A stretch of 64,000 bases of DNA from Paralithodes platypus. Taxonomy: Eukaryota; Arthropoda; Malacostraca; Decapoda; Lithodidae. The first letter of the stretch is position 1. Every line of letters starts with the position of its first letter. The stretch is taken from the NCBI GenBank assembly GCA_032716605.1, contig CM064509.1:44309120-44373119 (forward strand), read 5' to 3'. Below the pieces are notes generated by a model. It was given only the letters and a program-made list of their open reading frames with translations. It made no database searches and was not told where the DNA came from. Below, in pieces: positions 19,101-29,488 of this stretch. The position numbers were made by a program, and so were the translations under genes.

Positions 19101-21267
19101 CGGTGACAGGCCCCAGGGCCTCTCCAGACTCTAACATAGGTGCCAATAATGAGTCACCAATAAACTCTGCCGGCTCAAAACTCTCCAATTGACCAACACT
19201 TCCCGTTTTCTTGTGACCTTTCCTCCGCGGTTTGATAGACTGAGGTGGTGGCTGCAAGGCTCCGGATGTCTGAGAACGCGTCACAACACACGCCATGGTT
19301 TGTATGCTACACTTCTCAACCCACTCCTGTTCCTCCCTACTAACGTCGGCCGCCTTCTCGGCAACGACCAAGGGTGAAACCTTAGAAGCAGGCACCGCAA
19401 ATTCGTTGCCGAGGAGGAGGTCGACGCCCCCAACAGGCAAGTTCTCTACAATTCCGACATCCAGCTCCTTCGCCACACCACCCACCTCCAGCTCCATCCG
19501 CACCAGCGGGTAGGACTTCGTAGCATTGATCCCCTGAACTACCACTACCCGGGCAGCGTTAATCGGTCTACCAGTAAAGTTCCTTAACAAGGTCTGTGAA
19601 GCCCCAGTATCACGCAATAGCTTAACTCCTCGCCTTTCGCCAGCCCACCTCACAAAACCATGCCCTCTATGACCCCCAAAGACGTCGCGGACAGGGTTCG
19701 AGCCTTCCGGACTCTTGAACACAGGCTGTGTCCCAACCTCTGACGAACTACCCTTGGCAAACTCAGAAGATATAGGCGACACCCCTATGCTGCGGGCCAA
19801 TGACACAACTTTGTTTGGTGGCTTGTTCGGACAAGCATTTGCAAAGTGACCCTCCTTGTGACATGCAAAGCACTCTTTACTCTTTGGTTTCCCTTGGGAA
19901 TGGGAGGTACCATTAGACTTCTTATACGGGACGGTATTTGGTTTATGTTCAGTTTTATTGTCAGTGCTATATGGTTTTGTGTATTTATGTGTATCAAAAT
20001 TCTTGGGAGGGGGAGGGGTACGATCCTTTGAACCCGACTCATTCCTAGCTGCTGCTTCGCACCCTCGAATTAATGACAGTCGGCGGTCAGCCATTTCTGC
20101 TGCCTCCTGGAGAGTTCTAGGATTGTTTTCCTTTATATTTAATGTTAAGTCCCCGCCTGTGCACTTAAAGAACTGCTCCAAGAGAACCAGCTCACTCAAC
20201 TCCTCAAAAGTAGCTGCCCTCTCAGAACGCAGCCAATGTCGTAGTGCATCAGACAAGTCCCGGGCGTGTTCTAGGAAGGTACTATCCTTGCCCTTAGTAA
20301 CACCCCGAAACTTCAAGCGGTAAGTTTCTGGTTGTAATTCATAGGCCCGTAGCACAGCCTTCTTTAGCTCATCATAAACTACACAGGACTCTAAAGGTAG
20401 TGCATCATATGCTTTTAGCCCCTTTCCTAGGAGTCTTGATGAAACTAATGCTGCCCACTTTTCCTGAGGCCACAGGTGTTCCTGACACTTCTTCTCAAAT
20501 CGCATAACAAACTCAGCCACACCTAATTCATCGAACACAGGAACTAGTTTAAGCAGGTGCGACAATGATTGGTCCCGATGTCTGTTACCTCCCCCAATAT
20601 ATCGCCCTGTTACCTCCACTCGAGATCTCTCCAGCTCCCTGTCAGCCCGATACCTAGTAGACTCTGCCTGCAGTTCAGCCTCTCGTATAGCTGTTCTCTC
20701 TGCAGCCTCAGCCTGCACACTAGCCTGTCTCTCGGCAGCCTCAACCTGAGCTCTAGCCTGTCTTTCGGTAGCCTCAACCTGAGCTCTAGCAACCACAACC
20801 TTGGCCATCTCAAGCCGAAACAACAAATCTGGAGTCAACCCTTGAGGAGGGGAAGGTGCATTTAATGGAGAGGGTCCCTGTGATTGAAATCCAGACTGCC
20901 ATTGACAATCAACTTGGGGGTATGTACTAAATTCAGGCACCCTGACGTTTGATATGGGGGTAGAGTGGAGGGGGGGCTGGGGACCGGGGCCCCCAGTCGC
21001 CTCTCCACCCAGGTCTCTCCCTTCTAAACCCAATATCAAAGTCCTCAGCTGATCTTTCCTCCTGCCACTTAAACCCTGGTGACCCTGAAGACCTGCCACA
21101 CACTTTAAGTCATACTTATTCAGCTTCAACACCCTGGCAGCGGTAAGGGGCACCTCTAAAAATCTTCTAGCACCCTCCTCGCTATCGACTAGCCACTCCA
21201 CAGGTCTTTCTCCCTCCGAGCCCGTATCGTGACCTGACCCATCACTGTGTTCTGATGTATTAGACAT
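16165..21267 (-). CDS. gypsy Gag-Pol polyprotein, order gag-PR-INT-RT-RNaseH (1,700 aa, intact)
   Basis: One intact ORF from ATG 21,267. Gag: an N-terminal region, an Arg/Glu/Ala-rich coiled-coil-like stretch (about residues 155-215), then a capsid segment (about 295-400) that resembles the SCAN domain (LRHWLRSE, FEELSELVLLEQF). Next a CCHC knuckle CFACHKEGHFANAC (about 465) and an aspartic protease with RDTGAS (about 554). Integrase follows: HHCC zinc site (about 842-880), then D-D-E within VVIDMVGPL, IQSDQGSNF and HPESQGVLERW (915-1005). Reverse transcriptase with VYLDDVIIY (about 1430) comes after integrase, then RNase H (LATDASGVGAG, VYTDHHPLKFL). The order is Gmr1-like, not the usual RT-INT. 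All catalytic residues that I can check are present. Confidence 0.95.
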   Translation of the reverse strand: MSNTSEHSDGSGHDTGSEGERPVEWLVDSEEGARRFLEVPLTAARVLKLNKYDLKCVAGLQGHQGLSGRRKDQLRTLILGLEGRDLGGEATGGPGPQPPLHSTPISNVRVPEFSTYPQVDCQWQSGFQSQGPSPLNAPSPPQGLTPDLLFRLEMAKVVVARAQVEATERQARAQVEAAERQASVQAEAAERTAIREAELQAESTRYRADRELERSRVEVTGRYIGGGNRHRDQSLSHLLKLVPVFDELGVAEFVMRFEKKCQEHLWPQEKWAALVSSRLLGKGLKAYDALPLESCVVYDELKKAVLRAYELQPETYRLKFRGVTKGKDSTFLEHARDLSDALRHWLRSERAATFEELSELVLLEQFFKCTGGDLTLNIKENNPRTLQEAAEMADRRLSLIRGCEAAARNESGSKDRTPPPPKNFDTHKYTKPYSTDNKTEHKPNTVPYKKSNGTSHSQGKPKSKECFACHKEGHFANACPNKPPNKVVSLARSIGVSPISSEFAKGSSSEVGTQPVFKSPEGSNPVRDVFGGHRGHGFVRWAGERRGVKLLRDTGASQTLLRNFTGRPINAARVVVVQGINATKSYPLVRMELEVGGVAKELDVGIVENLPVGGVDLLLGNEFAVPASKVSPLVVAEKAADVSREEQEWVEKCSIQTMACVVTRSQTSGALQPPPQSIKPRRKGHKKTGSVGQLESFEPAEFIGDSLLAPMLESGEALGPVTASAGAGQEETLRQHRYAQREERMAQRDIGGGNKLFKMNLDNLAPADICSLQLEDPEVRACGNGAVELESDGDTQPGDFFLSEGILYRRHQDPKKKWDGGSGLVDQLVVPRVCRESLLRLAHDVPLAGHLGARKTEAALSKLFWWPGLKASVVSWVSQCHTCQVVGKPNQVIPRAPLQPIPVIGPPFSKVVIDMVGPLSPTSAGNKFLLTVMDVATRYPDAYPMRNRMAKTVVKNLLVYFSRYGYPQEIQSDQGSNFTSALFKQTMQQHGIVSVVSSAYHPESQGVLERWHSTLKSMLRCYCMENGKDWDLGLPYVLFAAREVPGESLGFSPNELVFGHRVRGPLHIVKDIWEGVTKPCSLLKYVVESRERMLKSLEVAGRNLKSSQAQMKDRYDQKVKLREFEVDQEVLILLPLVVHPLSAKYSGPYRVVRKVSDLDYLVATPDRKKKNQLCHVNLMKEYVRCPSEPLTVPMLICSDRGGEGGRDSQAAGEDNWDCHVSVDQWAGNSRQVAHESILHLPEQQRVAVQHLFDSNPAVFAEHPGLTTQAVHDVDVGDHPPFKSVPYRVPPIKLPALREELDYMLKPGLISEGAVRWTSPVTLQPKPDGKVRFCIDFRRLNGLTPTNAYPLPRVDDSVDKIGKAKFLTKIDLVKGYWQVPLSERAREVCGFVVDGATYRCLVMPYGLKNAPATFQKLMNDIVADIPNCTVYLDDVIIYDDDFNSHCAHIGQLFNKLNEAGLVVNLGKCDFVKATVLYLGFEVGMGQVCPPQTKIKAIDQFPQPTTKKQIMRFLGMIGYYRRFIKGYSTVLAPLTDLLSKDKKFRWSPECAEAFSLVKHLLCTHPILRAPDFSRPFQLATDASGVGAGAVLLQTDDEGIEHPVSFYSKKFNSAQRNYSVIEKELLAIVLALRHFDVYVPAFGPVVVVYTDHHPLKFLNQFHNRNMRLTRWSLMLQEYNLDIRHIAGSDNVIADCLSRVDDVG

Positions 21268-21462
21268 GCTTGTGTACTGCAGTAATTATCACGGTTATAG
21301 AATGTGCCTTATCTCCTATGCAAGTATGTATACACTAATGTTATTTAAAGTCTTTAATGTGTTATATTGGTTGCTCCAAAAAAAAACTCTATGTCCACTG
21401 TATTCCTCTAATCATAAGGAATCTCAAAACAATTGACCACTATATTACTCTGTTCAGTAAAT

Positions 21463-21479
21463 CCTATGCAAGGTCGCCA
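21463..21479 (-). promoter_or_regulatory. probable primer-binding site of the gypsy element
   Basis: The minus strand directly after the 5' LTR reads AATGGCGACCTTGCATAGG. TGG at or just after the LTR end fits a tRNA 3' CCA primer. I do not recognise the tRNA. Confidence 0.5.
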
Positions 21480-21481
21480 TT

Positions 21482-23322
21482 TGTTACGTCCTGGGATATA
21501 TAAACACTGGGCTCTTTCTATTGGACTAGGTATGCGGCAACAAGCAACAACGGAAAACGCTAGATCCAACCCTTATCTATAAACCCAGGCAACAAACCAC
21601 CCTAAACCGTCAAGAGTCCTGCCTGGACAACGAGGTATCCTATGACTCGGTTACAGGGTGTACGCACTATAGACTGCTGATAGTCAAGCAGGCTATATAA
21701 AAGATCACACAATTAAGTTGACTTAAAGCTTCAAGGAAAAGATAGATAACAGAATTAAATTGCAGAAACAATTTAATAACAAACTAGAAGAAAGTACATT
21801 TAACGTTACGTTAATTAATACAACTAATCACCCCTGCGTGAAAGAAAGTGAAAGCAAACAGTCCTCAAAACATCGTACCGGTAGACAAGATGCGGGTTTC
21901 TAAACTGCATGCGGCTACTGTAGGATCTGATGCTTAGCAAAGAAAGTACGTTACGGATTTAGAGAACTCTTAACTCATAAGCAGGAATAAATACTAGTGA
22001 TAGGCCATACAGTGTATAATGGCATAGGTATAATTAAATAAAGGTAGCAACTTGCAACATAACCACATACAGGTGTGCTTCTCACTCTTAGTCAGGCAAG
22101 CCTGCTCGGACAGAGTCTCTAAGCCACACCCTGACTCATAATGCTCACAAAAACGGTAAACTGTGGCACAATAACAAGCATGCAGAGATAATAAACCCCT
22201 AGCTGTTAATCTGCCAGGTGGCAGAGGTCTAGCCGGAAGGATATAGGCTTCGGATACCCGGGCTGAGCCACCTGCTCTAGCCTAGGGACGTTCCCAAGTC
22301 TGTGCGCCAAATTACTCTAATTGAAAGGGTGCTCTCTTGAGAGACTCAGATCGCAAGTATCTGACTCTCTCCTGGCGACCCTAAAACAAAAGCAAGACGT
22401 GCTAGCGCAGTGCTGAGTGGACTAGGCAAGGGCCCTCACACAACACAACACTAGACACACAGGGACACAGACAAGAAAATGCCCCCAGACTCCCACGGGT
22501 ATCCTAGTAAAGTCGTGCGGGTCCACAGGACTCGCACCAGCAGACTTTACTTAAAGGATCGCAAAAAGCCTCCCCTCCGGTCTAGCCCCTGCTAACCTGA
22601 CACAAGAACACACTAGCAAGCATGAAACCACCAAATATGAGACAACAAAAAAGCTTCCTAGGTCTCATTAACAATTAAATCTCTGCATAAGACCCAAAAT
22701 CCTATCTAGTTATCTGAGAGCTCGTCGTTAATACAATAATAGATATAAGGTCTATCGAGGGGATGGGATAATTAAATAGATTGGTGAAGTAGTGGAAGGA
22801 AGGTATACAAAGTAAGAGAGAAAGTTTCTAAGTGGGGTTGAGAGGGATAGATATCAAGGGGGTCCGAAGGGTACGACAGTGAGGTGAGCTCTGAGTCTTG
22901 AATCTGTCTGGACCCCACCCTAGGCATGCAAAATACATCCCATGCTTGGCAACACTCAACAAAGTTGCCGGGTCAAAATCCTCTACCCCTGGCGTGAGTC
23001 GAAACTAAGCCTAATGTTGCTATCAAATGCACGTGGCAACATCAGGCTCGTCCCAAGCTGGACTCTCCGCGCGAAGCAACGTCCCCCAGCCGGTCTCTCT
23101 CTCCCGCTCGTCTCCTCCCACTCTCACTAGACTTACATCTTATATATTATAATGAAACAATCAACTATCGAGAATAAAATATACTAAGATGCGTTGGTTA
23201 AGAATAAGGGCAGCTAAACTAAGGAAAAGCCGGCCGGCCGGCTGCCGCCAGCCGGTTTCTAAACGGCTGGGCAGCCGACGCGCGCGCATGCCCGCACGTG
23301 GCTACTATGCAGGAGCGTCACA
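21482..23322 (-). repeat. 5' LTR of the gypsy element (right LTR)
   Basis: 1,841 bp. On the minus strand it is the promoter-bearing LTR. The 21,268-21,481 leader between it and the ORF start holds the primer-binding site. Lacks the 59-bp segment found in the 3' LTR. Confidence 0.95.
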
Positions 23323-23980
23323 AAGGGGCTTTGTGGTCGCTTACATATTTGCGCCAGCACGCACGATGGTAGCGGATTTCCAACCCAAATGCTGTTTGAC
23401 TATCTGGGATGGATGCAGTCAGAGTGTCAAGTCTCAATCTCATGACCTCATCTTCCAGACAGACAGTATGTAACTTGAATTTAGTCCAGGCATCTAGGAG
23501 TAAAATCTGCTTGTCACGATCACTACTCTTGTATGCCCCTTTCATGCACCACACACATAGAGTCTTATCGTGAAGGACACCCATACTGGAGCGGAGCCTT
23601 TTAGGTGCACTGGCCTCTGGGGAAGGGTCTTGTTGATCTGATGCTTCATCTCTTTCAAGACGTTCCTCGGACTTGTGTTTGCGTTTTTCGGTTTGAGAGA
23701 GCTTGGGCTTGCTGGATAATGATGCGTAACAAGTGCTATGCATGTGGTGACCCTTTGGTCCCTTCTCCCAATCCTCATTTTCATGTATATGTTGAAACTT
23801 ATCAAGTTCTTTCCATTGTAAAGAATTTTCCCGGATGGATTCCCACTTCTCAGGTGTAATGTTTTCCAAACGATCATCTGCGGTACATCGCTTTCCACAG
23901 AGTAAAATGCACTCGTATTCATTTAATGTCTTGTCTGGTAACTCTTCACTCTCTCTTCTATTATCCATTATTTCGGTCAC
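23323..23980 (-). pseudogene. Academ-like protein N-terminus, copy A
   Basis: Minus-strand ORF from ATG 23,980 (MTEIMDNRRESEELPDKTL). It has a cysteine/histidine-rich module: CILLCGKRC, then a WESI-to-HMHSTCYASL segment, then a basic tract, CVWCMKGAYKSSDRDK and YHRACWRKYVSDHK. This is probably a zinc-binding N-terminal domain. The frame is cut at the gypsy insertion, right after VSDHK. The corresponding, slightly shorter ORF of copy B is 29,414-28,941. Confidence 0.65.
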
Positions 23981-24056
23981 TTCACAAGTCGGCGATTTTC
24001 ATCAGATGGGCATGCAATCCATCTGAAACAGTAAAAAAGTAATATTAGATATACAC

Positions 24057-24485
24057 CGCAGGCAGAGAACAACAGTGATGATAGCAGCGAAAGTGAGGAC
24101 TGTGATTCTGATAGTGGCTCATACAGTGAATCATGTAGTGACAGTGAAGTGGCAGATTAGTATGTACAATTTGTATAATACAATACAATAACAATACAAT
24201 ATACAATACAATACAATACAATAACCATTCCAGTGGATTTGTAATGCCAGAATTAGTGAAAAAGGACACCTCATTCGTCCTTGTAGCTCATCTGATGCCA
24301 GAGATATTACATTTCATGTTTTTCAAGAGGGCGTTGGCGGCCATTTTGAATATTGGGCTCTAGCAGAGTTAGCCGTCATTTTTCAGAGGGGCATAGGAGC
24401 TAATTTTTCTTTAAAATGGTTCAGGTTGTCAAATCCATCGAGAGAAAAAGGTAGGAACAAAATGGTCATGGATTCCAAGCAAATG
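24057..24485. repeat. right terminal inverted repeat of copy A, fused to copy B
   Basis: Inverted counterpart of 11,536-11,965. It stops after AAGCAAATGA, lacking the last eight bases (CCCTACTA) present at 29,909-29,916, and continues directly into the truncated left repeat of copy B (AAATGTAATATCTCTGG). The overlap at the junction is ATGA. Confidence 0.8.
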
Positions 24486-24639
24486 AAATGTAATATCTCT
24501 GGCATCAGATGAGCTACAAGGACGAATGAGGTGTCCTTTTTCACTAATTCTGGCATTACCAATCCACTGGAATGGTTATTGTATTGTATTGTAATGTATA
24601 TTGTATTGTTATTGTATTGTATTATACTAATTGTACATA

Positions 24640-27600
24640 CTAATCTGCCACTTCACTGTCACTACATGATTCACTGTATGAGCCACTATCAGAATCACTG
24701 TCCTCACTTTCGCAGCTATCATCACTGTTGTTCTCTGCCTGCGGATTTGTAGGTAGTGGTATGGATGGGGGAAGTGGGGGCTGGGATGAACGGACAGGCA
24801 GACATAGGCCATTTACAAGATGCCATCCATGGCCGATCGGTGAGGGGTGACTTTGGAGCTGGTAATGCTTTTGCAAATATGCAAGATAGTTTGCACGCTC
24901 CAAGTGTGGACGGAGACTGTCCAAGTCAGGCACAATTCTGAGCTCTCCACTTCGCTGCCCTCGCATCTCCCAGGGTCTTGCTTTTGGTATCACCATAGAC
25001 ATATCGAATGACAAACCGCTCCAAATCACTGATGACCTGTTCTGTGACTAGGAGCTGTGTACCACATGCTGCTAGCAGGTCGTGTGCCTCTTTAGACTTC
25101 TCCAGACGATCTGCGATGAGCTTCTTGCTTGCTCCATAGAAGCCAGAGTTGTGGTCACACCCAGTGAGGACATGAAGTGGTATGATGGATGCAGCCATTG
25201 CCTCACTGCACAAACATCGGGCATCGATAAGCTGACGTTTGCGTTTCACACACAGGATTCCTGTTGTCTTCTGAGCAACATATGCAGCTTGCACGTAGTT
25301 GTCTGTGTCCTCTGTGTCAAGAACGACAGCTGCTGTGACCGGAGCACACTATATATGGTGAGCATTGCCGTATCTGCCTCTGCATGGTAGCATGTGAGCT
25401 CTGGCACAAGCTTGCCTGTGGTGAGATTCTTTGCAGTGCTGCCAACTCCACAGTAGATGATCTCGGTGCTAGTTGTTGCTGCTGTTCTCTGGAATTCCGT
25501 TTGAAGAAATGCCTGAAGGCGGATTTTGTTCTCAGGTTTACCCAGGAGAGCATGGAAAACTTTACTAGAAGGAAATTTATCTTCTGTCTTCATGAAGACA
25601 TTGCTGATTGGCAGTTTTTTTTTGACGCAGTATTCTCTCACTGTCCTTGATCGTGTAATTCTGATCATATGAATCATTGACGCAAATGATGCGCTCAGCA
25701 TGCTTGTGTCTCGTTAGAACGAAGTGCACCAACTTCTCTGCATAATCTCCACAGGTATACTTGGTACCGTCTCCCTTCTCTCTGTCTTCAATGGTAGGAG
25801 TTATTAGGCGCCAGATGAGGCCCATATCAATAATAGACGTGTATACATCAGGCTCTGGAATGACAGTCATAGTTAGTTTTTGTTGAAGCTTGCTTTTCTG
25901 TGCCTTACGGATGGTTCCATTGACATTGAAGATGGAAAGGCACTCGGCTGTAACACGATGCTGCAGGACTTCTTGAAGTTTGAGGGCACCACTCGTTTCA
26001 ACCAGTTCGAGAACAGAGGCCAAGGCATTACGCTCCATTTCGTCAGTCTTTCCCTTCAGGTTCTCACCATCTGCTTTCTTCAATTCCTGAGTTGAAAAGT
26101 TCAAACGCTTGCTACGGGGAACTCTGTCGTTGAGAGACTTGGTCTTGGAATACACTCTCTCATTCAAGAACTGTTTCAGTTTGCTTGTGCCATCCTCTTT
26201 TGCCGATTTCAAGTCGGCAGCGAGAGCGTCTGAGGCTGGGATTCCTGACTGTAGGGATCGAAGTGTCTTGTTTGTATGGTCAAATGGATCACACTTGAAT
26301 TCAGTGAGACATGCGCTTATATCCTGTACAGCTTGTTCATCCTTCTTCAATTTACTCGACGAGCAATTAGCATGCTTCCCTTTTCCTTGTTTCTTGCGAT
26401 TAGCATGGCGATGGACCTTTGTTCTCTCCCGATTGATGTTATTCACATTCCGAGTGTTTGAAAGGAGCTGCTTTTCATTGTTCAGAATGGCCAACCAACC
26501 AGACTTCAGCTTAGAGCCCTTATTCATTGTTGACTCTATCCATATGTCGAGGGCGACACACGAATATGGTTTTCCTGTCATTGACTGTGAAAACATACCA
26601 CTCTCCATGAATGCAGCCTGATCGACAGGAAGTGTATCAAGCACTGCGGTGAAATCGGGGAGATGCCGACCATACTTGTCATTATCATAGATTTGCATCA
26701 AAGGAAGCATGAGCTTGAGTGAGGACTTGAACTCAGTCCAGTTGCTTGTTCTGATTGCATGGATATTTTGAGTTAGAACCTCAACCATTTCCATGAATGA
26801 CATCCAGTATTCTGCTTGTGGGGCACCCTCAAATTCCTTGAAGAGAGCATCAACGAGGTCCTTCAGCTCAGCATTTCTCTCTAGCTCTGCATGTTCATCT
26901 GCAAGTTCCTGTGCATTAATCGGATGTCGAAGCTTGGCAAGGGATGCCTTTGCTTCTTCAGATAGAGGGGAATCTTCCAAACGTTTGTCTATGACATGGT
27001 GGACCAGAGTCTCGTAGAATAGTCGCAAGCAGCGAACCCCACGCTTAACATGTTTTCCACGAAGGGCCTTATCAACAGACCCGTCTGCTATAACACCAGC
27101 TGCCACCAACACATCTGAGATGCCAGATCCCTTAAACCTCTTGTATTTAGTGTAGATGAACGACATTTGGATGTGGAAGGGTGCCATGAATGGTAAGATT
27201 TTGCTGAACAGCTCAGCATTCTCACTTTTCAACTCTAGCATGAGCACGTAGACAGGATGATCACCAACAGTTATTGCAAAAGGCATCTTTTTTTCTTCGA
27301 TTGATTTTGCAAGCTTACACATCACATCATTGAGAATTGTCTTACTGGGGGGGTTGGGATAGGTCATGTGGTATATTGCTTGACTCTTCTCATCTGCATT
27401 TGACATGCTGGCGTGAAACCCTGAAAACCCAGGCACAGTCTGTTCTTCTGGCTTAGGTCTCGTTCGGTAATTTTGCGCCCTGGCCATTTCATGGATCACA
27501 CCACAAATTTTTTGCACCGATGTGTCAGGAGGAGGAGTACTTTGATCAGCTGGTGGCTTCCTGAGAGGTGGTTCCCCACGCTTCGCTGTCTTGTATGGGT

Positions 27601-29414
27601 TGACTTTTTGCATTTCACTTCCGAGTTCTTTGAGAGTTGTCGAGAGGTTTGATGCAAAGTTGGCACCGGGAACTGGTCTATCCTCGTGATTCTCGGAAGG
27701 AAGTTCTGTATCAAATTATTCTGGCTGCACAAACATAACATTAGTGCAGTGTGACTGGCCAGCACCGGTCAGTGTGTCGCTCTTGAAGTCATCGTTGTCG
27801 ACTATAGCGATAGCAGGCTTACCCTCAGCTAGTTCGAAGGGGCAATCAGATGAGCACTTGAGGTCATTGACCACCCAAAAATCTCGCAGCATAAGTACGT
27901 CATTGTAACTGATGCCCAGTCCATCTTTGTGCATTATGTCGACTATCTCCCTACTCTTGGTCAGTCCATGTAGCAAGACAGAGGGATTGATCTCAAATGC
28001 AGTGCGTTTTCCAGTGATGTAGATTTTTTTTTTTTTTTTTTTTTAAGAGACTATGAACGGAGGAAGGAAAAACACATATAAAACAAAAAGGTCCATATGC
28101 CTAAAGGCATCCTCCATTCATAAAATGTTTGTAACGACTGGATTTAAACTTTTGTAGATTGTAAGTTTGTGGAAAGCAACTCGAGGGAAGTGAATTCCAA
28201 AGAGTAGTAGTTCTAGGGATAAAACTAGCAATCGATCGGACGGATGGACTGTCATCAATTGCAGACTTATTTGGGTGTTTCAGCCATGTCAGCAGCTTCA
28301 GCAGGAGCTCACTGAGGTCTTCTTCTCTCTCCAATTCGTGTATATATGGGAGCCAGGGAATAGTATTTGTCCTGATGACTTGCTCTTTGAGTCGTGCCGC
28401 AACATTCATCACCAACTGATCATTGCTGACACCCAATGAAGATATTGCCCCCTCGATGTATGTACCTGCTGCTGTTGTATCATATACCAGTTCACTCACA
28501 TTCTTTTGAATACGTTCATGAAATCCGATGTCTTCCCCAAATTCATTGACGAGAATTTCCTTTAAGTAGCTGGATTTTACTACTGAGTTATGTCCGTGAT
28601 TTGAGATAATGCGCTTATAGTCCTGCAGCAGGCCTTGCAGTGTGCGAATTTCATGGTCTTTGAAGATGACTTGACGAATATGATGAAAGAAGAGAGCTTG
28701 GGCCTCTTGGAGGTTTACACGCTGCAGATGTTGAGTGCTTTCATCTGAAAGGTGCTTGTGGTCGCTTACATATTTGCGCCAGCACGCACGATGGTAGCGG
28801 ATTTCCAACCCAAATGCTGTTTGACTATCTGGGATGGATGCAATCAGAGTGTCAAGTCTCAATCTCATGACCTCATCTTCCAGACGGACAGTATGTAACT
28901 TGAATTTAGTCCAGGCATCTACAGTTGATAGGAGTAAAATCTACTTGTCACGATCACTACTCTTGTATGCCCCTTTCATGCACCACACACATAGAGTCTT
29001 ATCGTGAAGGACACCCATACTGGAGCGGAGCCTTTTAGGTGCACTGGCCTCTGGGGAAGGGTCTTGTTGATCTGATGCTTCATCTCTTTCAAGACGTTCC
29101 TCGGATTTGTGTTTGCGTTTTTCGGCTTGAGAGAGCTTGCGCTTGCTGGATAATGATGCGTAACAAGTGCTATGCATGTGGTGACCCTTTGGACCCTTCT
29201 CCCAATCCACATTTTCATGTATATGTTGAAACTTATCAAGTTCTTTCCATTGTAAAGATATTTCCCGGATGGATTCCCACTTCTCAGGTGTAATGTTTTC
29301 CAAACGATCATCTGCGGTACATCGCTTACCACAGAGTAAAATGCACTCGTATTCATTTAATGTCTTGTCTGGTAACTCTTCACTCTCTCTTCTATTATCC
29401 ATTATTTCGGTCAC
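24640..29414 (-). pseudogene. Academ-like transposase with DDE-like core and XPG/FEN-like nuclease, copy B
   Basis: Order on the minus strand: zinc-rich N-terminus (29,414-28,941, CILLCGKRC, CVWCMKG). Helical region (28,868-28,250). Motif VDNDDFKSDTLTGAGQSHCTN (split here as VDNDDF, then TLTGAGQSHCTN; 27,976-27,716). The 678-codon core (27,613-25,577) has ITVGDHPVYVL, PFHIQMSFIYTKYKRFKGSG, AYWMSFMEM-type helices and ALDIWIESTMNKGSK, which I recall as conserved blocks of a widespread unannotated protein family. Last come the nuclease-like SHAEADT-type, DxD and TGCDHNSGF motifs (25,700-24,926) and the acidic tail (25,029-24,640). Frameshifts near 28,940, 27,716, 25,600 and 25,250 make it a pseudogene. 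Confidence 0.6.
28023..28228 (-). mobile_element. LINE 3' tail with poly(A), inserted in copy B
   Basis: On the minus strand it reads SFIPRTTTLWNSLPSSCFP, YNLQKFKSSRYKHFMNGG, stop, then a short UTR and a poly(A) run (28,024-28,044). That is the C-terminal end of a Jockey-like pol, related to but different from the copies at 5-9 and 30-36 kb. Copy A shows the site without the insertion, with about 16 bases of target sequence lost. Confidence 0.75.
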
Positions 29415-29488
29415 TTCACAAGTCGGCGATTTTCATCAGATGGGCATGAGATCCATCTGAAACAGTAAAAAGTAATATTAGATATACA

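Larger units (their letters stand above)
13941..23322 (-). mobile_element. Gmr1-type Ty3/gypsy LTR retrotransposon, apparently complete
   Basis: A 9.4-kb element on the minus strand: LTRs at 13,941-15,839 (3') and 21,482-23,322 (5'), beginning TGTTACG and ending CGTCACA. The 4-bp target duplication is AAGG (13,937-13,940 and 23,323-23,326). Inside lies one uninterrupted 1,700-codon ORF with all gag-pol domains. The two LTRs are nearly identical apart from a 59-bp indel. It sits in the N-terminal coding region of Academ-like copy A and copy B shows the uninterrupted sequence. This is the least damaged element in the window. Confidence 0.95.
11536..24485 (-). mobile_element. Academ-like DNA transposon, copy A (internally deleted, split by a gypsy element)
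   Basis: The element is oriented on the minus strand. Its ends are long inverted repeats (11,536-11,965 and 24,057-24,485) starting TAGTAGGGTCATTTGC. The coding region is split by the gypsy element (13,941-23,322) and, compared with copy B, lacks about 1.9 kb between GAAGTGCA (12,965) and ATTCACTTCCGA. It therefore lacks most of the DDE-like core and is non-autonomous. Assignment to Academ rests on the association of a large unusual transposase with an XPG/FEN-like nuclease domain, as published for that superfamily. I cannot confirm it by search. Confidence 0.6.

Noticed and set aside
17518..20865. Plus-strand ORFs of 62-121 codons across the gypsy polyprotein
   Set aside because: All are shadows of the intact 1,700-codon minus-strand ORF.
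23960..24010. Hammerhead core (CTGATGA ... GAAA) upstream of the Academ-like start codon
   Set aside because: The intervening bases do not form a convincing stem II and the motif lies in a leader with no PLE context. Probably chance.
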